A stretch of 46,000 nucleotides of DNA from an uncultured bacterium. Its GTDB lineage: Bacteria; Planctomycetota; UBA1135; GCA-002748355. The translations under genes were made by a program, and so were the position numbers. Shown piece by piece: positions 1 through 8,142 of this stretch. How positions within the stretch are numbered: position 1 is the first letter of the stretch; each line of letters opens with the position of its first letter. Location: assembly GCA_937858895.1 (NCBI GenBank), contig CALLZN010000212.1, forward strand, positions 1 through 46,000, written 5' to 3'. Below the pieces are notes generated by a model, which was given only the letters and a program-made list of their open reading frames with translations, was not told the DNA's origin and made no database searches.

Positions 1-261
1 CTCGTCTTCGTCGCGGCGATACAGACCTATCCCGTGCTCGGCATCATCGCGGTCGCGGGGCTCGTCTTCACGGCCGCCTATATGTTGCGCGTCTTCGGCA
101 AGGCCATGCTCGGCCCGCGTAACGACAAGTGGAAGCACCTCGTCGACGCGAGCGGCTTTGCGGTCCTGCCGCGGGCCATCCTCGTTGCAACGCTCTTGTT
201 CTTCGGCTTCTTTCCCAACTTCATCCTCGACCTGATTCGCGCGTCGGCGGGAGCCAAGTGA
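1..261 (+). CDS. nuoM: NADH-quinone oxidoreductase subunit M, C-terminal fragment
   Basis: Only the last 86 codons are present; the reading frame is open from base 1 and stops with TGA at 259-261. The fragment has a hydrophobic helix (about residues 10-30 of the fragment), the soluble stretch with GPRNDKWKHLVD, and a last membrane helix with FFGFFPNFILDL. This matches the C-terminal end of the antiporter-like, proton-pumping membrane subunit NuoM of respiratory complex I. The stop codon shares one base with the ATG of nuoN, the usual gene order at the end of nuo operons. The identification rests on this short tail plus the neighbour, so nuoM is very likely rather than proven. Confidence 0.85.
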   Translation, partial: LVFVAAIQTYPVLGIIAVAGLVFTAAYMLRVFGKAMLGPRNDKWKHLVDASGFAVLPRAILVATLLFFGFFPNFILDLIRASAGAK

Positions 262-1679
262 TGGGTTCGCTCGAGCTTTTCCTCCCCGAAGCGACGGTCC
301 TGGTCGGCGCGCTCGTGGCCTTCGTGCTCGCGATCCTGCGCGTGCCGCAGCGTATCGCCTGGGGTGCGGCGACGGTCTTTGGCATCGCCTCGGTCGTCAT
401 GACGGCGGTCTACCTGAACGCGAGCGGCGAACCGTTCTTCGCTGGCATCTACCGCGTCGATGCGCTTTCGCAGCTCCTCAAGCTCGGGATCACGGGCAGC
501 CTTGCTTTGACCTTGCTCGTAGGGCGCGACCTCGCGAGCTTTCGGGTGAGCACGCGAGTCGACGTGCCGATCTTCTTGTTCTTCGCGACCCTCGGGATGA
601 TGGCGCTCGTGAGCGCGACCGAGCTGCTCACGCTCTACGTCTCGCTCGAGCTGTCGGCCTACGCGCTCTACGTGATCGCCGCCTTGCAGCGACGCGAACG
701 CATGGGAAGCGAGGTTGCCGCCAAGTACGTGCTCTACGGCGCGGCAGCTTCGGCTATCTCGCTCTATGGCATCTCGCTGATCTATGGCTCTGCGGGATCG
801 ACCTACTTGAGCGCGATCATGCAGACGACGATGTCGCCGGTCTTCGCCGTCGGCATCTTGCTCGCGCTCTGCGGTGTTTTCTTCAAGCTCGCGGTCTTTC
901 CCTTCCATGCTTGGGCGCCGGACACCTACGAGGGTGCGCCCCACGAAGCCGTGGCCTTCATCGGCACCGCGTCCAAGGTGGCCGCGGTCGGCCTCTTGGT
1001 GCGCATCGTGCTCTTCGCGGCGCCAGCCGGGGAAGCGATCACGATTGCCCTCCTCGTGCTCTCGGTGCTGTCGATGACGATCGGCAACCTCGCGGCGATC
1101 CGCCAGCACGACCTCAAGCGCCTGCTCGCGTGGTCGACGGTTGCCCACGCTGGTTATCTGTTGATCGGCCTCTCGACGATGAGCACGGTTGGCGTGGCGT
1201 CGGGGCTCTTCTACGTGGTCACGTATGTGCCGATCGTCTTCGCGCCCTTCGTCGTCGTCTGTGTGCTCGGCCGCGACGGCAGCAATCCGACCAAGGCTTC
1301 GATCGCCGGTCTCTACCAGCGCTCGCCGCTCCTAGCCTTCACGCTCCTCGTCGGCATGTTCGGACTCGCTGGGATTCCGCCGACCGCGGGCTTCGTCGGC
1401 AAGTGGTTCCTGTTTTCGGCGGCGATCGAGAAGGGCTTCTATTGGCTCGTCATCGTCGCGGCGCTCAACGCGACCGTGAGCCTCTACTACTACTTGCTGA
1501 TCGTCAAAGAGGCGTATCTGACGCCGGCGACCGATGCGAGCGAGGTCCGCATGAGCGGCGCCGCCCAGGCCGCCGCCTGCGTCGTGGTCGTCGCGGCCAT
1601 CGCCTTCGGTTCGTTCCCGCGCCATGTGTGGGAAGCCTGCGAGGCCGCGGCGCGGGCAGCCTTCGCTGTTGCAGGCTGA
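261..1679 (+). CDS. nuoN: NADH-quinone oxidoreductase subunit N
   Basis: A 472-residue polytopic membrane protein, normal length for NuoN, the third antiporter-like subunit of the complex I membrane arm. The conserved charged residues of the proton channel are visible: Glu130 in TLYVSLELSAY, Lys209 in VFFKLAVFPFHAW, then HAWAPDTYEGAP (216-226), and the later KRLLAWSTVAHAGY segment. The ATG at 261 is chosen because it overlaps the nuoM stop by one base and gives a membrane helix near the N terminus. A longer in-frame start at 129 would add 44 residues inside nuoM and is rejected. It is the last nuo gene here; the next gene starts 80 bases later and is unrelated. Confidence 0.95.
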   Translation: MGSLELFLPEATVLVGALVAFVLAILRVPQRIAWGAATVFGIASVVMTAVYLNASGEPFFAGIYRVDALSQLLKLGITGSLALTLLVGRDLASFRVSTRVDVPIFLFFATLGMMALVSATELLTLYVSLELSAYALYVIAALQRRERMGSEVAAKYVLYGAAASAISLYGISLIYGSAGSTYLSAIMQTTMSPVFAVGILLALCGVFFKLAVFPFHAWAPDTYEGAPHEAVAFIGTASKVAAVGLLVRIVLFAAPAGEAITIALLVLSVLSMTIGNLAAIRQHDLKRLLAWSTVAHAGYLLIGLSTMSTVGVASGLFYVVTYVPIVFAPFVVVCVLGRDGSNPTKASIAGLYQRSPLLAFTLLVGMFGLAGIPPTAGFVGKWFLFSAAIEKGFYWLVIVAALNATVSLYYYLLIVKEAYLTPATDASEVRMSGAAQAAACVVVVAAIAFGSFPRHVWEACEAAARAAFAVAG

Positions 1680-1758
1680 GGACGCGTCGCTGAGTCACGG
1701 CGCAGCCGGTCTCGGCCCGTGCTGCATGCGCGCGCTTCGAGGCTATCCTGCGCCGCCT

Positions 1759-2181
1759 ATGCAGATCCAACGCCTTTCCCTTGTCACCGTCTCGCTCGTC
1801 TTGGCTCTGAGCTTCGCCGCTTGCTCCTTCCATTCGACGGCGAAGCACTTCAATGGCCGCGTCGGCATGAACGGTGAGCATGTCTATGTTCGCTCGACCA
1901 CGAACGTCGGCTTCAACTTCGGCATCGTCCTCAAGCTCTTCGGCGCCACCGACATGGACTCGATGGTCGACCAGATGACAGCGAGCATCGCCGAAGAAGG
2001 CGGTGACCACGTTCGCATCATCGAGACGTCGACCGAGAACTACTGGTACGGCTTCCCGCCCTTCACCTGGATCCTCACGCCGGTGATCACGACCGTGTCA
2101 GCCGACTACCGGCCGACGACCGAGGCTTGGCAGAAGGACCGAGCCGATGACCTCGAAGCGGCGAAGGCTGCCAAGAAGTGA
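1759..2181 (+). CDS. Small putative lipoprotein of unknown function
   Basis: A 140-residue protein starting MQIQRLSLVTVSLVLAL. A short charged N terminus, a hydrophobic stretch and the lipobox FAAC put the lipidated cysteine at residue 22. The mature part has alternating hydrophobic strands (GEHVYVRSTTNVGFNFGIVLKLFG) and an aromatic segment, and ends in a charged helix (WQKDRADDLEAAKAAKK). I recognise no family. In-frame starts further upstream lie in the nuoN tail and would destroy the signal peptide, so ATG 1759 is preferred. It follows nuoN by 80 bases and is convergent with the next gene; nothing suggests a role in complex I. Confidence 0.75.
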   Translation: MQIQRLSLVTVSLVLALSFAACSFHSTAKHFNGRVGMNGEHVYVRSTTNVGFNFGIVLKLFGATDMDSMVDQMTASIAEEGGDHVRIIETSTENYWYGFPPFTWILTPVITTVSADYRPTTEAWQKDRADDLEAAKAAKK

Positions 2182-2210
2182 CGTGTCGGCGGGCGCAGCT
2201 CGGGAACTGG

Positions 2211-2753
2211 TCAGAGGCCGATGACCGCCTCGCCACCCTGCGAGGCGATGGCTTCGACTTCACCGATGCCAAAGAGGAACATGTGACTCTGTTGGTAGAC
2301 CCGCACGCCGACGAGTGAGCTTTGCGCAGGTATCGGCAACTGCACGTCGAACGGTGCTCTCGCACCTTGCCGCACGGGCAGCGCAAAGACGATGCTCGGC
2401 GCGACCTGCAGCGTGCAGTAGTAGCGCAGGCCCACGCTGCTGAGCGCGCTCATGTCGAACGGCAGTGGGAGCGCACCCCAACGTGTGCGCGAGTCGCCGA
2501 TCAAGAAGAGCGTCGTGCCACTCGACGCGAAGCTCTGCCAAGAGCCATCCGTACGCAGCGTGAACGTCGTGCCGATGCGCGGCAATGTCACCGCACTCAG
2601 GGGCAACTCCGGAGCGATAGTCGGCTGGCAGCGTGGTCCGAAGATCGTGAAACTCGCCGCCTGCGCGCTCGCAACCCCAGTGCTTGCTACACAAGCGAGG
2701 ACGAAGGTGGCGAAGCGCAGCATGGAGGGTAGTTCGGTCATCATGTTCTTCAT
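2211..2753 (-). CDS. Small secreted protein with planctomycete-type C-terminal beta domain
   Basis: A 180-residue protein with a signal peptide (MLRFATFVLACVASTGVASA) shortly after a cluster of possible starts (ATG 2753, 2744, 2741). The mature chain starts with a GPRC motif, then IGTTFTL, a strand with FLIGDSRTRWGALPLPFD, a YYCTLQV segment, and the box LPIPAQSSLVGVRVYQQS. The same order (Cys/Gly-rich start, IGTT strand, LPLP/LPIPN box, L.G..[FV]Y.Q) recurs in the protein at 2883 and at the C terminus of the beta-helix protein at 21202. I infer a shared secreted beta-sandwich module common in some Planctomycetota. The function is unknown. It is divergent from the gene at 2883, and the 129 bases between them hold no clear promoter. 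Confidence 0.75.
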   Translation of the reverse strand: MKNMMTELPSMLRFATFVLACVASTGVASAQAASFTIFGPRCQPTIAPELPLSAVTLPRIGTTFTLRTDGSWQSFASSGTTLFLIGDSRTRWGALPLPFDMSALSSVGLRYYCTLQVAPSIVFALPVRQGARAPFDVQLPIPAQSSLVGVRVYQQSHMFLFGIGEVEAIASQGGEAVIGL

Positions 2754-2882
2754 GGTTGCTCGAGTGAGGCTGTCAACAGAAGGTGAGGACCTGTCCCCCT
2801 GATTGTCCGTCGCCTCGAGAGCTTTGGCAAGGCGTGACGACGCGCCGCCCCGCTGAGACCGCGGCCGAGCTATGCTGCGAGG

Positions 2883-3314
2883 ATGAAACGCATCCTCCAC
2901 GTCGTGCCTTTTCTAGTTTTCTTGGCGCTCTGCGCCGCCCCGGCGCACGCACAGATCACGCGCATTGCGGGCAGCGGTTGCAGCGGCGCCGGCTTCCCGA
3001 CCCCGACACCGACGAGCGCCATGATCGGCACGACGGTGACATTCAACGGCCGCATCTGCGCGGGGCGGATGCCGGGCCTGTTCATCCTTGGTTTGACACC
3101 CGTCAATGTCACGGTGTCGCCGCCGCTCACGTGCTCGGCCTGCGTCCTCGCTACGACACCGGACATTTTCTTGCAGTCGGCCGTGGTCTCGGTGCCGTTG
3201 CCGATCCCGAACGACCGGCGCCTCATCGGCCTCTGCTTCTATGTGCAGACGGGTTGCGTCACCGTGCGCCAATGCCTCGAGCTCGATGGCGCGCTCAAGG
3301 TCTGCATCCAGTAA
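2883..3314 (+). CDS. Small Cys-rich secreted protein with LPIPN-type beta domain
   Basis: A 143-residue protein beginning MKRILHVVPFLVFLALCAAPAHAQ, a clear Sec signal peptide cleaved at AHA. The mature domain has paired cysteines (GSGCSGAGF, GRICAGR, TCSACVLATT, GLCFYVQTGCVTVRQC), the IGTTVTF strand and the box PLPIPNDRRLIGLCFYVQ. This is the clearest example in the window of the module also present at 2211-2753 and at the end of the protein at 21202. The cysteines suggest disulfides in an exported protein. The start ATG 2883 directly follows GAGG. The function is unknown; the two adjacent divergent genes look like an old duplication or a functional pair. Confidence 0.8.
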   Translation: MKRILHVVPFLVFLALCAAPAHAQITRIAGSGCSGAGFPTPTPTSAMIGTTVTFNGRICAGRMPGLFILGLTPVNVTVSPPLTCSACVLATTPDIFLQSAVVSVPLPIPNDRRLIGLCFYVQTGCVTVRQCLELDGALKVCIQ

Positions 3315-3351
3315 CGCGACGCAGCGCTTCGCCCACTGAGGCCCAAGTCCG

Positions 3352-3750
3352 ATGCCAGAAGCTCATCGCCTCGACGAGGTGCGCGCCATCCTGACGCCGT
3401 CGCTCACGCTGATCCCGAAGCCGCACAGCGCAGACTTCTACGAAAAGCTCGACGCTGACCACGATGGCTTTCGCGGCCACAGCCTGATCTCCGAGTATGC
3501 CTTCGACGCAGCTTGGGGCGTCTGGGAGATGCATCCTCACGGCGACGAACTCGTTTACCTGCTCGAGGGCGACACCGACTTCGTCTTGCGCACCGAGGCG
3601 GGCGATGCGCGTGTCCGCCTGCGAGTGCCTGGCGAATACGTGATCGTGCCGCGAGGGACTTGGCACACGGCCGAACCGCATCGGCCGACGCGCGCCCTCT
3701 TCGTCACGCCGGGCGAGGGCACGCGAAACGAACGCACCCCGCCCGTTTGA
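3352..3750 (+). CDS. Single-domain cupin protein
   Basis: A 132-residue cytoplasmic protein with one cupin barrel. Motif 1 is seen as WEMHPHGDELVYLLEGDTDFVL (His61, His63, Glu66) and motif 2 as PGEYVIVPRGTWHTAEP (His105). Together these provide the three His and one Glu that normally bind a divalent metal. The spacing between motifs is that of small sugar- or metabolite-binding cupins. The substrate cannot be read from the sequence. It ends 29 bases before the stop of the convergent protease gene. Confidence in the fold is high and in any reaction low. Confidence 0.88.
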   Translation: MPEAHRLDEVRAILTPSLTLIPKPHSADFYEKLDADHDGFRGHSLISEYAFDAAWGVWEMHPHGDELVYLLEGDTDFVLRTEAGDARVRLRVPGEYVIVPRGTWHTAEPHRPTRALFVTPGEGTRNERTPPV

Positions 3751-3779
3751 AGCAAGTTCGAGCAGTACGCCCGGCGCGA

Positions 3780-6700
3780 TCAGAAGAGGTCGACGCGATC
3801 GACGTTGGCTGTCGTAAAGGGTAGCTTGTTCGGGTTGCCCAAGTCGATCAGGAGCGGCTGGAAGAAGAGCTTCGCGCCCTTCAGCGACGTCGTGGTCGGG
3901 AGAACCCAGTGAGCCGTGCGCTTGAGACGGTCGAAGGTCGTCGCCGGTAGCATGATGAAGCTTGGGTCGATGAAGGTCGTCGCGTTGCCTCCGTGTCCGA
4001 GTTCGACGAGACCAGGAATGGAGAGCTTCGTCGACGAGCCGCTCAAGGTCAGGATCGCGAGACTGTTGGCCGTGAACTTGCCGCGATGCAGCACGAGGTC
4101 GATCGGTTTGCCGGCGACTTTCTGCGGCACGACCTGGAAGATCGGCGTCTCCGGATGCACGCGCGGCACGAGGATGGCAGCACTCAAGAAGCCCGGGTTG
4201 CCGACACGCAGCACCTGTGAATCGTCGCTGACATTCTGTGGCAACCAGACTTCGATCGTCGTGTCCGAACGCTTCACGAAGTAGCCGAGGTACCATTCAT
4301 GCGGGTCGTTCTCGGCGAGCGGGACGCCATTGACGAGGACTCGATTGACGTCTGCGAACTTGCCACTGAGCACGAGCGGCGTGTCGTGCACCGTCGCAAT
4401 CGATGCAGGCGCGAAGCTGCCGATCGTCGGTGTGCGGTAGAAGGCGATCGAGTCCGACTTGGAGGCGCTCACATTGCCGACGGCATCCCGCAGTTGACAG
4501 CAGACACGCTTCGTTCCTGTCGAGCTATTCCCGCCGTTGGAGGTCAGGTCATAGTTCTGCGCGGCCTCGCTGTAGGCCTGCCACGGCGTCCACGTCGCGT
4601 CATCGCTCGAGAAACGCATTTGCGATGGTAGGCCCGCGCCAATCACCGCGACCTGGACATCGAGGCTCGACGTCACGGTGGCACCACCGTTGATGAGCAC
4701 GGAAGTGACGACGGGAGGAATCGAGTCGTAGACAATCGTGTCCGAACTCTTGGTCGAGTTGCCAGCACGGTCACGCACTTCGACCTGCACCTGCTTGGGA
4801 CCGTTTTGCGTGTTGCCGCCGTAGGTCGACAAGTCGAAGGGCACGGGCGCAGTCGTGTAGGCGATCCACGGCGACCACGACCCGCCGTTGCTCGAGAAGC
4901 GCATCTCAGCGACGCCGCTGTAGGTGTCGGTCGCAGTGGTTCGCAATGTGACGGCGAGCTGCTTGGTTCGCTCGGCGCCTCCGTCGATCGAGAAGGACGT
5001 GATCACAGGCTTGCTCGTGTCGACAAAGAAGGGCCCCATCGACGTCGTCGACGCCGACAAGTTGCCCGCGAAGTCCGCAGCCTTGATATTGAAGTACCAA
5101 CCAGAGGCGCTCGACGTCAGGTTGACGGTCTTGAGCGTGTTCGTTGCACCAAGAATGTTGACCGTCGTTGGCGCGACGACCGACTGCGCGACCTCGTAAG
5201 CATAGCCACGCAGGCCGGAGCAACCGCTGTCAACAGCCTGGCTCCAGACCATACTCAGCGAGTTCGCCGAGTACCAGCGATTGACGAAGTGAGACGAGCT
5301 CGTCAAGCCGCTGACCTTCGCAGGCGCGAGACCGTCAACGCAGATCGTGCGCGAGTCATTCAAGTTGAGGTCGCCCGGATCGGCCCAGGCGTTGACCCCG
5401 ACCGAGTATTGACCGCTCGTCGACGGCGCTCGCAAGGTCCAAAGGAGGTCACGGCGCATGCCTTGGCCGACGTTCATGCCATCGGTCAGCGATGGGAAGG
5501 GCGACGACGGGTGTCCAGTCCCCGTATATTCCTGGACGACGGCGTCGAGCCCGACGCGGCGCAGACCCAGGACCGAGACGCTCGACGGCAAAGCCGGACG
5601 CATGACACCGTTGTCGAAGTGGTGACCACCTGCCTTCGCGCGCAAAGTCCCTGCCATCTGAAACTCTTCACCCGGCTTCATGACGGACTTGGTCACGCCG
5701 ACCAAGAGCTCGGGCGTGATGCTCGGTGACTTGGTCATCCACAGGACGGCCATGCCGACGCGCGCCCGCGTCTTGATGCTCTGGGCGTGGGCCTTGATGC
5801 GCAGCTTCTTACCACGCAAGGCGATGGCCCAGGCGCTTCCGACTTGCGAGATGACGTTGCTCGACGCCGACGAGACCGAGTATTCACCAGTGTTGCCGCC
5901 AGCAGTGAAGGGCTCGACGTCGACATAGGCGCGTAGCTCGTTGACACGCGCCTGGGTAGCGCTCGCGGCCGCCGCCGGCTCGTCCCAACACAAGAAGAGC
6001 GACATGTGTTCGGCACTCGTCGGCACCGTCACGTCCCAATAGACCCACTGACCGCTCTGCGTGAAATCTCCTGTCGCCCCACCCGAGAACCAACTGGTCT
6101 CGGCATCGCCGTGGGCCTTGGAAGCGTCGACGAGGCCATGGCCGAGCAAGGTGCCGAAGTAGCCTGTCGTCGAACCGGCCTGACCTTGCCACTCGGCCGC
6201 AGCACAGAGCAGCGCTTTGATCTGTGAGGGCTTGTAGTCGAGGAAACCATGGTGGTCGATCAGCGACGCCACGACGCCGGTCACGTGCGGGGAAGCGAAG
6301 CTCGTGCCCCAGAAGTTGCCGTAGCCAGTCGTGCTGTTGCGCACGGTCGTGCAGTTCCAGCGACCGGGCGCGAGGAGGTCCGGCTTGCGCCGTCCATCCG
6401 CCGTGCCTCCGGCTGAGGTCGGCCGTAGGTCACCTGGTCGCACGGTCGCATCCCAGTTGTCCCAGCAACTGCCAACGCAAAGCGTGTTCTTGGCCACCGA
6501 AGGTGAACCGGCGGCCTGCGTGGGACCGCTGTTGCCCGACGAGAACACGTAGGCCTGCCCACCGTTGAAGACCATGTCGTCGACGCGCCGCGAACCACTC
6601 TCGGTTCCGATCCAAGGTGTGCCCGCAGGTGGGCTTGAGCCCCACGAGTTGTTGATCACGCGCGGCCGCGGGCTGATGACCGAGTTGCTGTCCGTGTAGG

Positions 6701-7982
6701 ACTTCGCCAGGGCATCGTAGAGGGCCTGCGAGCTGCCGACGGCCTTGTTGTCCTTGTCGAGCAGACGACCCACGAAGACCCGGCGCGAAGCCGCGCGCCC
6801 GATCTCGGGAGCGCCGCCGCGGTAACGCGGGTCGGCCGTACCGCTTCCGATCATGACGCCCGTGACCGCCGTTCCGTGCCCGCGCTCGTCGTTGTAGACG
6901 CCGGTCCCGACCTGGTCCCAACCGATGAGGAACTTGTCTTGGAAGTCGCGATGACGCTGCGCGGCGGTCGGGCTCCAAAGGCCGCTGTCAATCACGCCAA
7001 CCGTGACCGCACCACCGCCGTGACTGGCGCGCACCTTGTCTTGTCCGATCATCGCGTGGGCTTGGTCGTCATCACCTTGGTAAACGACGGCGAGCTCCAC
7101 CGCCGTCACGAAGGGCAGGTCACGGATCTGTTGGATGGACGAAGGCGTCGCCGTCCCCCTGAAGAGAAACGTGTTGCCGGTGTCGCAGTACTCTTCGAAG
7201 TGGAAGCCCGCCTCAACGAGCGCCATATGCGCTTCGCCGTTGGGGACGATGAAGCTGAGCGGCCGCTCGTCTTGGGACTCGCCATCGCTGCTACGGCCGC
7301 GCAGCTCGACGCGCGTGCGTGGGTTCTTGTCGCTCTCGAAGACGTCGACCTCGATGCGCAGCGAGGTGCCAGGGTCGGCGGCTTCGAGCGCCTCGCGGAG
7401 CAGAGGGTGGATCTTTTGCTCGGGGCGCGCGAGCCCGACCCAGTGCACGAAGGGGAGTTCGGCGATGCGGTCGACCGCGGCGAGCGGGATCTTCGCGACC
7501 CAGGACTGCCACGTGTGGGCTCGTAGGCGCTGCACGCCGAGCGCGTCGAGCGCGCGGAGCTTGTGCGGCGCGGTCATGCGGCCCCGCAGCATCACGTAGC
7601 CATAGAAGTGGCTACCCGAGAGGCTGCGAACCCGCGGGTCGACGCCGCGCGGCGGCTCGAAGCTATGGCCCGCAAAGGCCAGTGTGTAAGGATTCCCGTT
7701 CGGAACCTGGCGAGGCCCCGGCCTGCTCGCGTCGCCGCTTTCTACGTCATCGACATCGATGTAGGGCGCGAAGTCCGGCAGGTCGTCGAGCGGCGCTTCG
7801 TAGAAGGGACCCTCAGCGACGCCGTGCAGGGTCTTCGCGGGCTCGTAGGGCTTCGGGACGGCCGTCGCGTCGTCTTGCCTCGAACTCGGCTCGACTTCGC
7901 GCTGCGCGGTCGTTGCTCCGATGAGGACGGAAACTGCAAGGCAGGTAAGTGGCGTTCTGCACCACGATGTCAAAGCTGGCAT
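3780..7982 (-). CDS. Large secreted subtilisin-like (S8) serine protease with C-terminal Ig-like repeats
   Basis: A 1400-residue exported protein. A signal peptide (TPLTCLAVSVLIGATTAQ) is followed by a long propeptide-like region (about 30-310) and an S8 catalytic domain. The triad is Asp332 (VIDSG), His369 (ERGHGTAV) and Ser561 (WGTSFASPHVTG), with oxyanion Asn484 (SSGNSG). Then come a jelly-roll-like P domain (about 625-750), two tandem Ig-like repeats (about 990-1085 and 1088-1183, each with MRFSS...W.PW.AY...DL and RDxxGN), an IPT/TIG-like segment (about 1185-1275) and a terminal beta module ending LPFTTANVDRVDLF. ATG 7982 is chosen because AAGGAG precedes it at good spacing; an upstream start at 8183 would hide the signal peptide. 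All catalytic residues are present, so activity is likely. It is divergent from the kinase gene at 8143. Confidence 0.93.
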   Translation of the reverse strand: MPALTSWCRTPLTCLAVSVLIGATTAQREVEPSSRQDDATAVPKPYEPAKTLHGVAEGPFYEAPLDDLPDFAPYIDVDDVESGDASRPGPRQVPNGNPYTLAFAGHSFEPPRGVDPRVRSLSGSHFYGYVMLRGRMTAPHKLRALDALGVQRLRAHTWQSWVAKIPLAAVDRIAELPFVHWVGLARPEQKIHPLLREALEAADPGTSLRIEVDVFESDKNPRTRVELRGRSSDGESQDERPLSFIVPNGEAHMALVEAGFHFEEYCDTGNTFLFRGTATPSSIQQIRDLPFVTAVELAVVYQGDDDQAHAMIGQDKVRASHGGGAVTVGVIDSGLWSPTAAQRHRDFQDKFLIGWDQVGTGVYNDERGHGTAVTGVMIGSGTADPRYRGGAPEIGRAASRRVFVGRLLDKDNKAVGSSQALYDALAKSYTDSNSVISPRPRVINNSWGSSPPAGTPWIGTESGSRRVDDMVFNGGQAYVFSSGNSGPTQAAGSPSVAKNTLCVGSCWDNWDATVRPGDLRPTSAGGTADGRRKPDLLAPGRWNCTTVRNSTTGYGNFWGTSFASPHVTGVVASLIDHHGFLDYKPSQIKALLCAAAEWQGQAGSTTGYFGTLLGHGLVDASKAHGDAETSWFSGGATGDFTQSGQWVYWDVTVPTSAEHMSLFLCWDEPAAAASATQARVNELRAYVDVEPFTAGGNTGEYSVSSASSNVISQVGSAWAIALRGKKLRIKAHAQSIKTRARVGMAVLWMTKSPSITPELLVGVTKSVMKPGEEFQMAGTLRAKAGGHHFDNGVMRPALPSSVSVLGLRRVGLDAVVQEYTGTGHPSSPFPSLTDGMNVGQGMRRDLLWTLRAPSTSGQYSVGVNAWADPGDLNLNDSRTICVDGLAPAKVSGLTSSSHFVNRWYSANSLSMVWSQAVDSGCSGLRGYAYEVAQSVVAPTTVNILGATNTLKTVNLTSSASGWYFNIKAADFAGNLSASTTSMGPFFVDTSKPVITSFSIDGGAERTKQLAVTLRTTATDTYSGVAEMRFSSNGGSWSPWIAYTTAPVPFDLSTYGGNTQNGPKQVQVEVRDRAGNSTKSSDTIVYDSIPPVVTSVLINGGATVTSSLDVQVAVIGAGLPSQMRFSSDDATWTPWQAYSEAAQNYDLTSNGGNSSTGTKRVCCQLRDAVGNVSASKSDSIAFYRTPTIGSFAPASIATVHDTPLVLSGKFADVNRVLVNGVPLAENDPHEWYLGYFVKRSDTTIEVWLPQNVSDDSQVLRVGNPGFLSAAILVPRVHPETPIFQVVPQKVAGKPIDLVLHRGKFTANSLAILTLSGSSTKLSIPGLVELGHGGNATTFIDPSFIMLPATTFDRLKRTAHWVLPTTTSLKGAKLFFQPLLIDLGNPNKLPFTTANVDRVDLF

Positions 7983-7990
7983 GCTGGACT

Positions 7991-8029
7991 CCTTCGAAAT
8001 GTTCTCGAAGGGCTCAGCGAGTCGAGCCC
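7991..8029 (-). promoter_or_regulatory. Two adjacent hairpins in the protease leader, one including the ribosome binding site
   Basis: Read on the minus strand toward the protease start, the first inverted repeat is GGGCTC with GAGCCC (arms 8024-8029 and 8010-8015). The second is CCTTCGA with TCGAAGG (arms 8005-8011 and 7991-7997, 7-base loop, perfect). The 3' arm of the second stem contains the start of AAGGAG, the probable Shine-Dalgarno of the gene starting at 7982. Folding would therefore sequester it. A role in translational control is an inference. Confidence 0.4.
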
Positions 8030-8142
8030 CCGCGATCGCACAGGGTCCCGCGAAGAAACATCGGCATTCTTTTCGCGAACTTCGCTGTGCGGCGCCAGCT
8101 GGACCGGTCGCTGGAGCAGAATGGTCCAGGGCGTGAACATCG

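Noticed and set aside
78..1148. Long open frame (356 codons) antisense to nuoN
   Set aside because: Mirror of a GC-rich coding region; the composition (Arg/His/Asp/Glu-rich) has no protein-like pattern and nuoN is certain.
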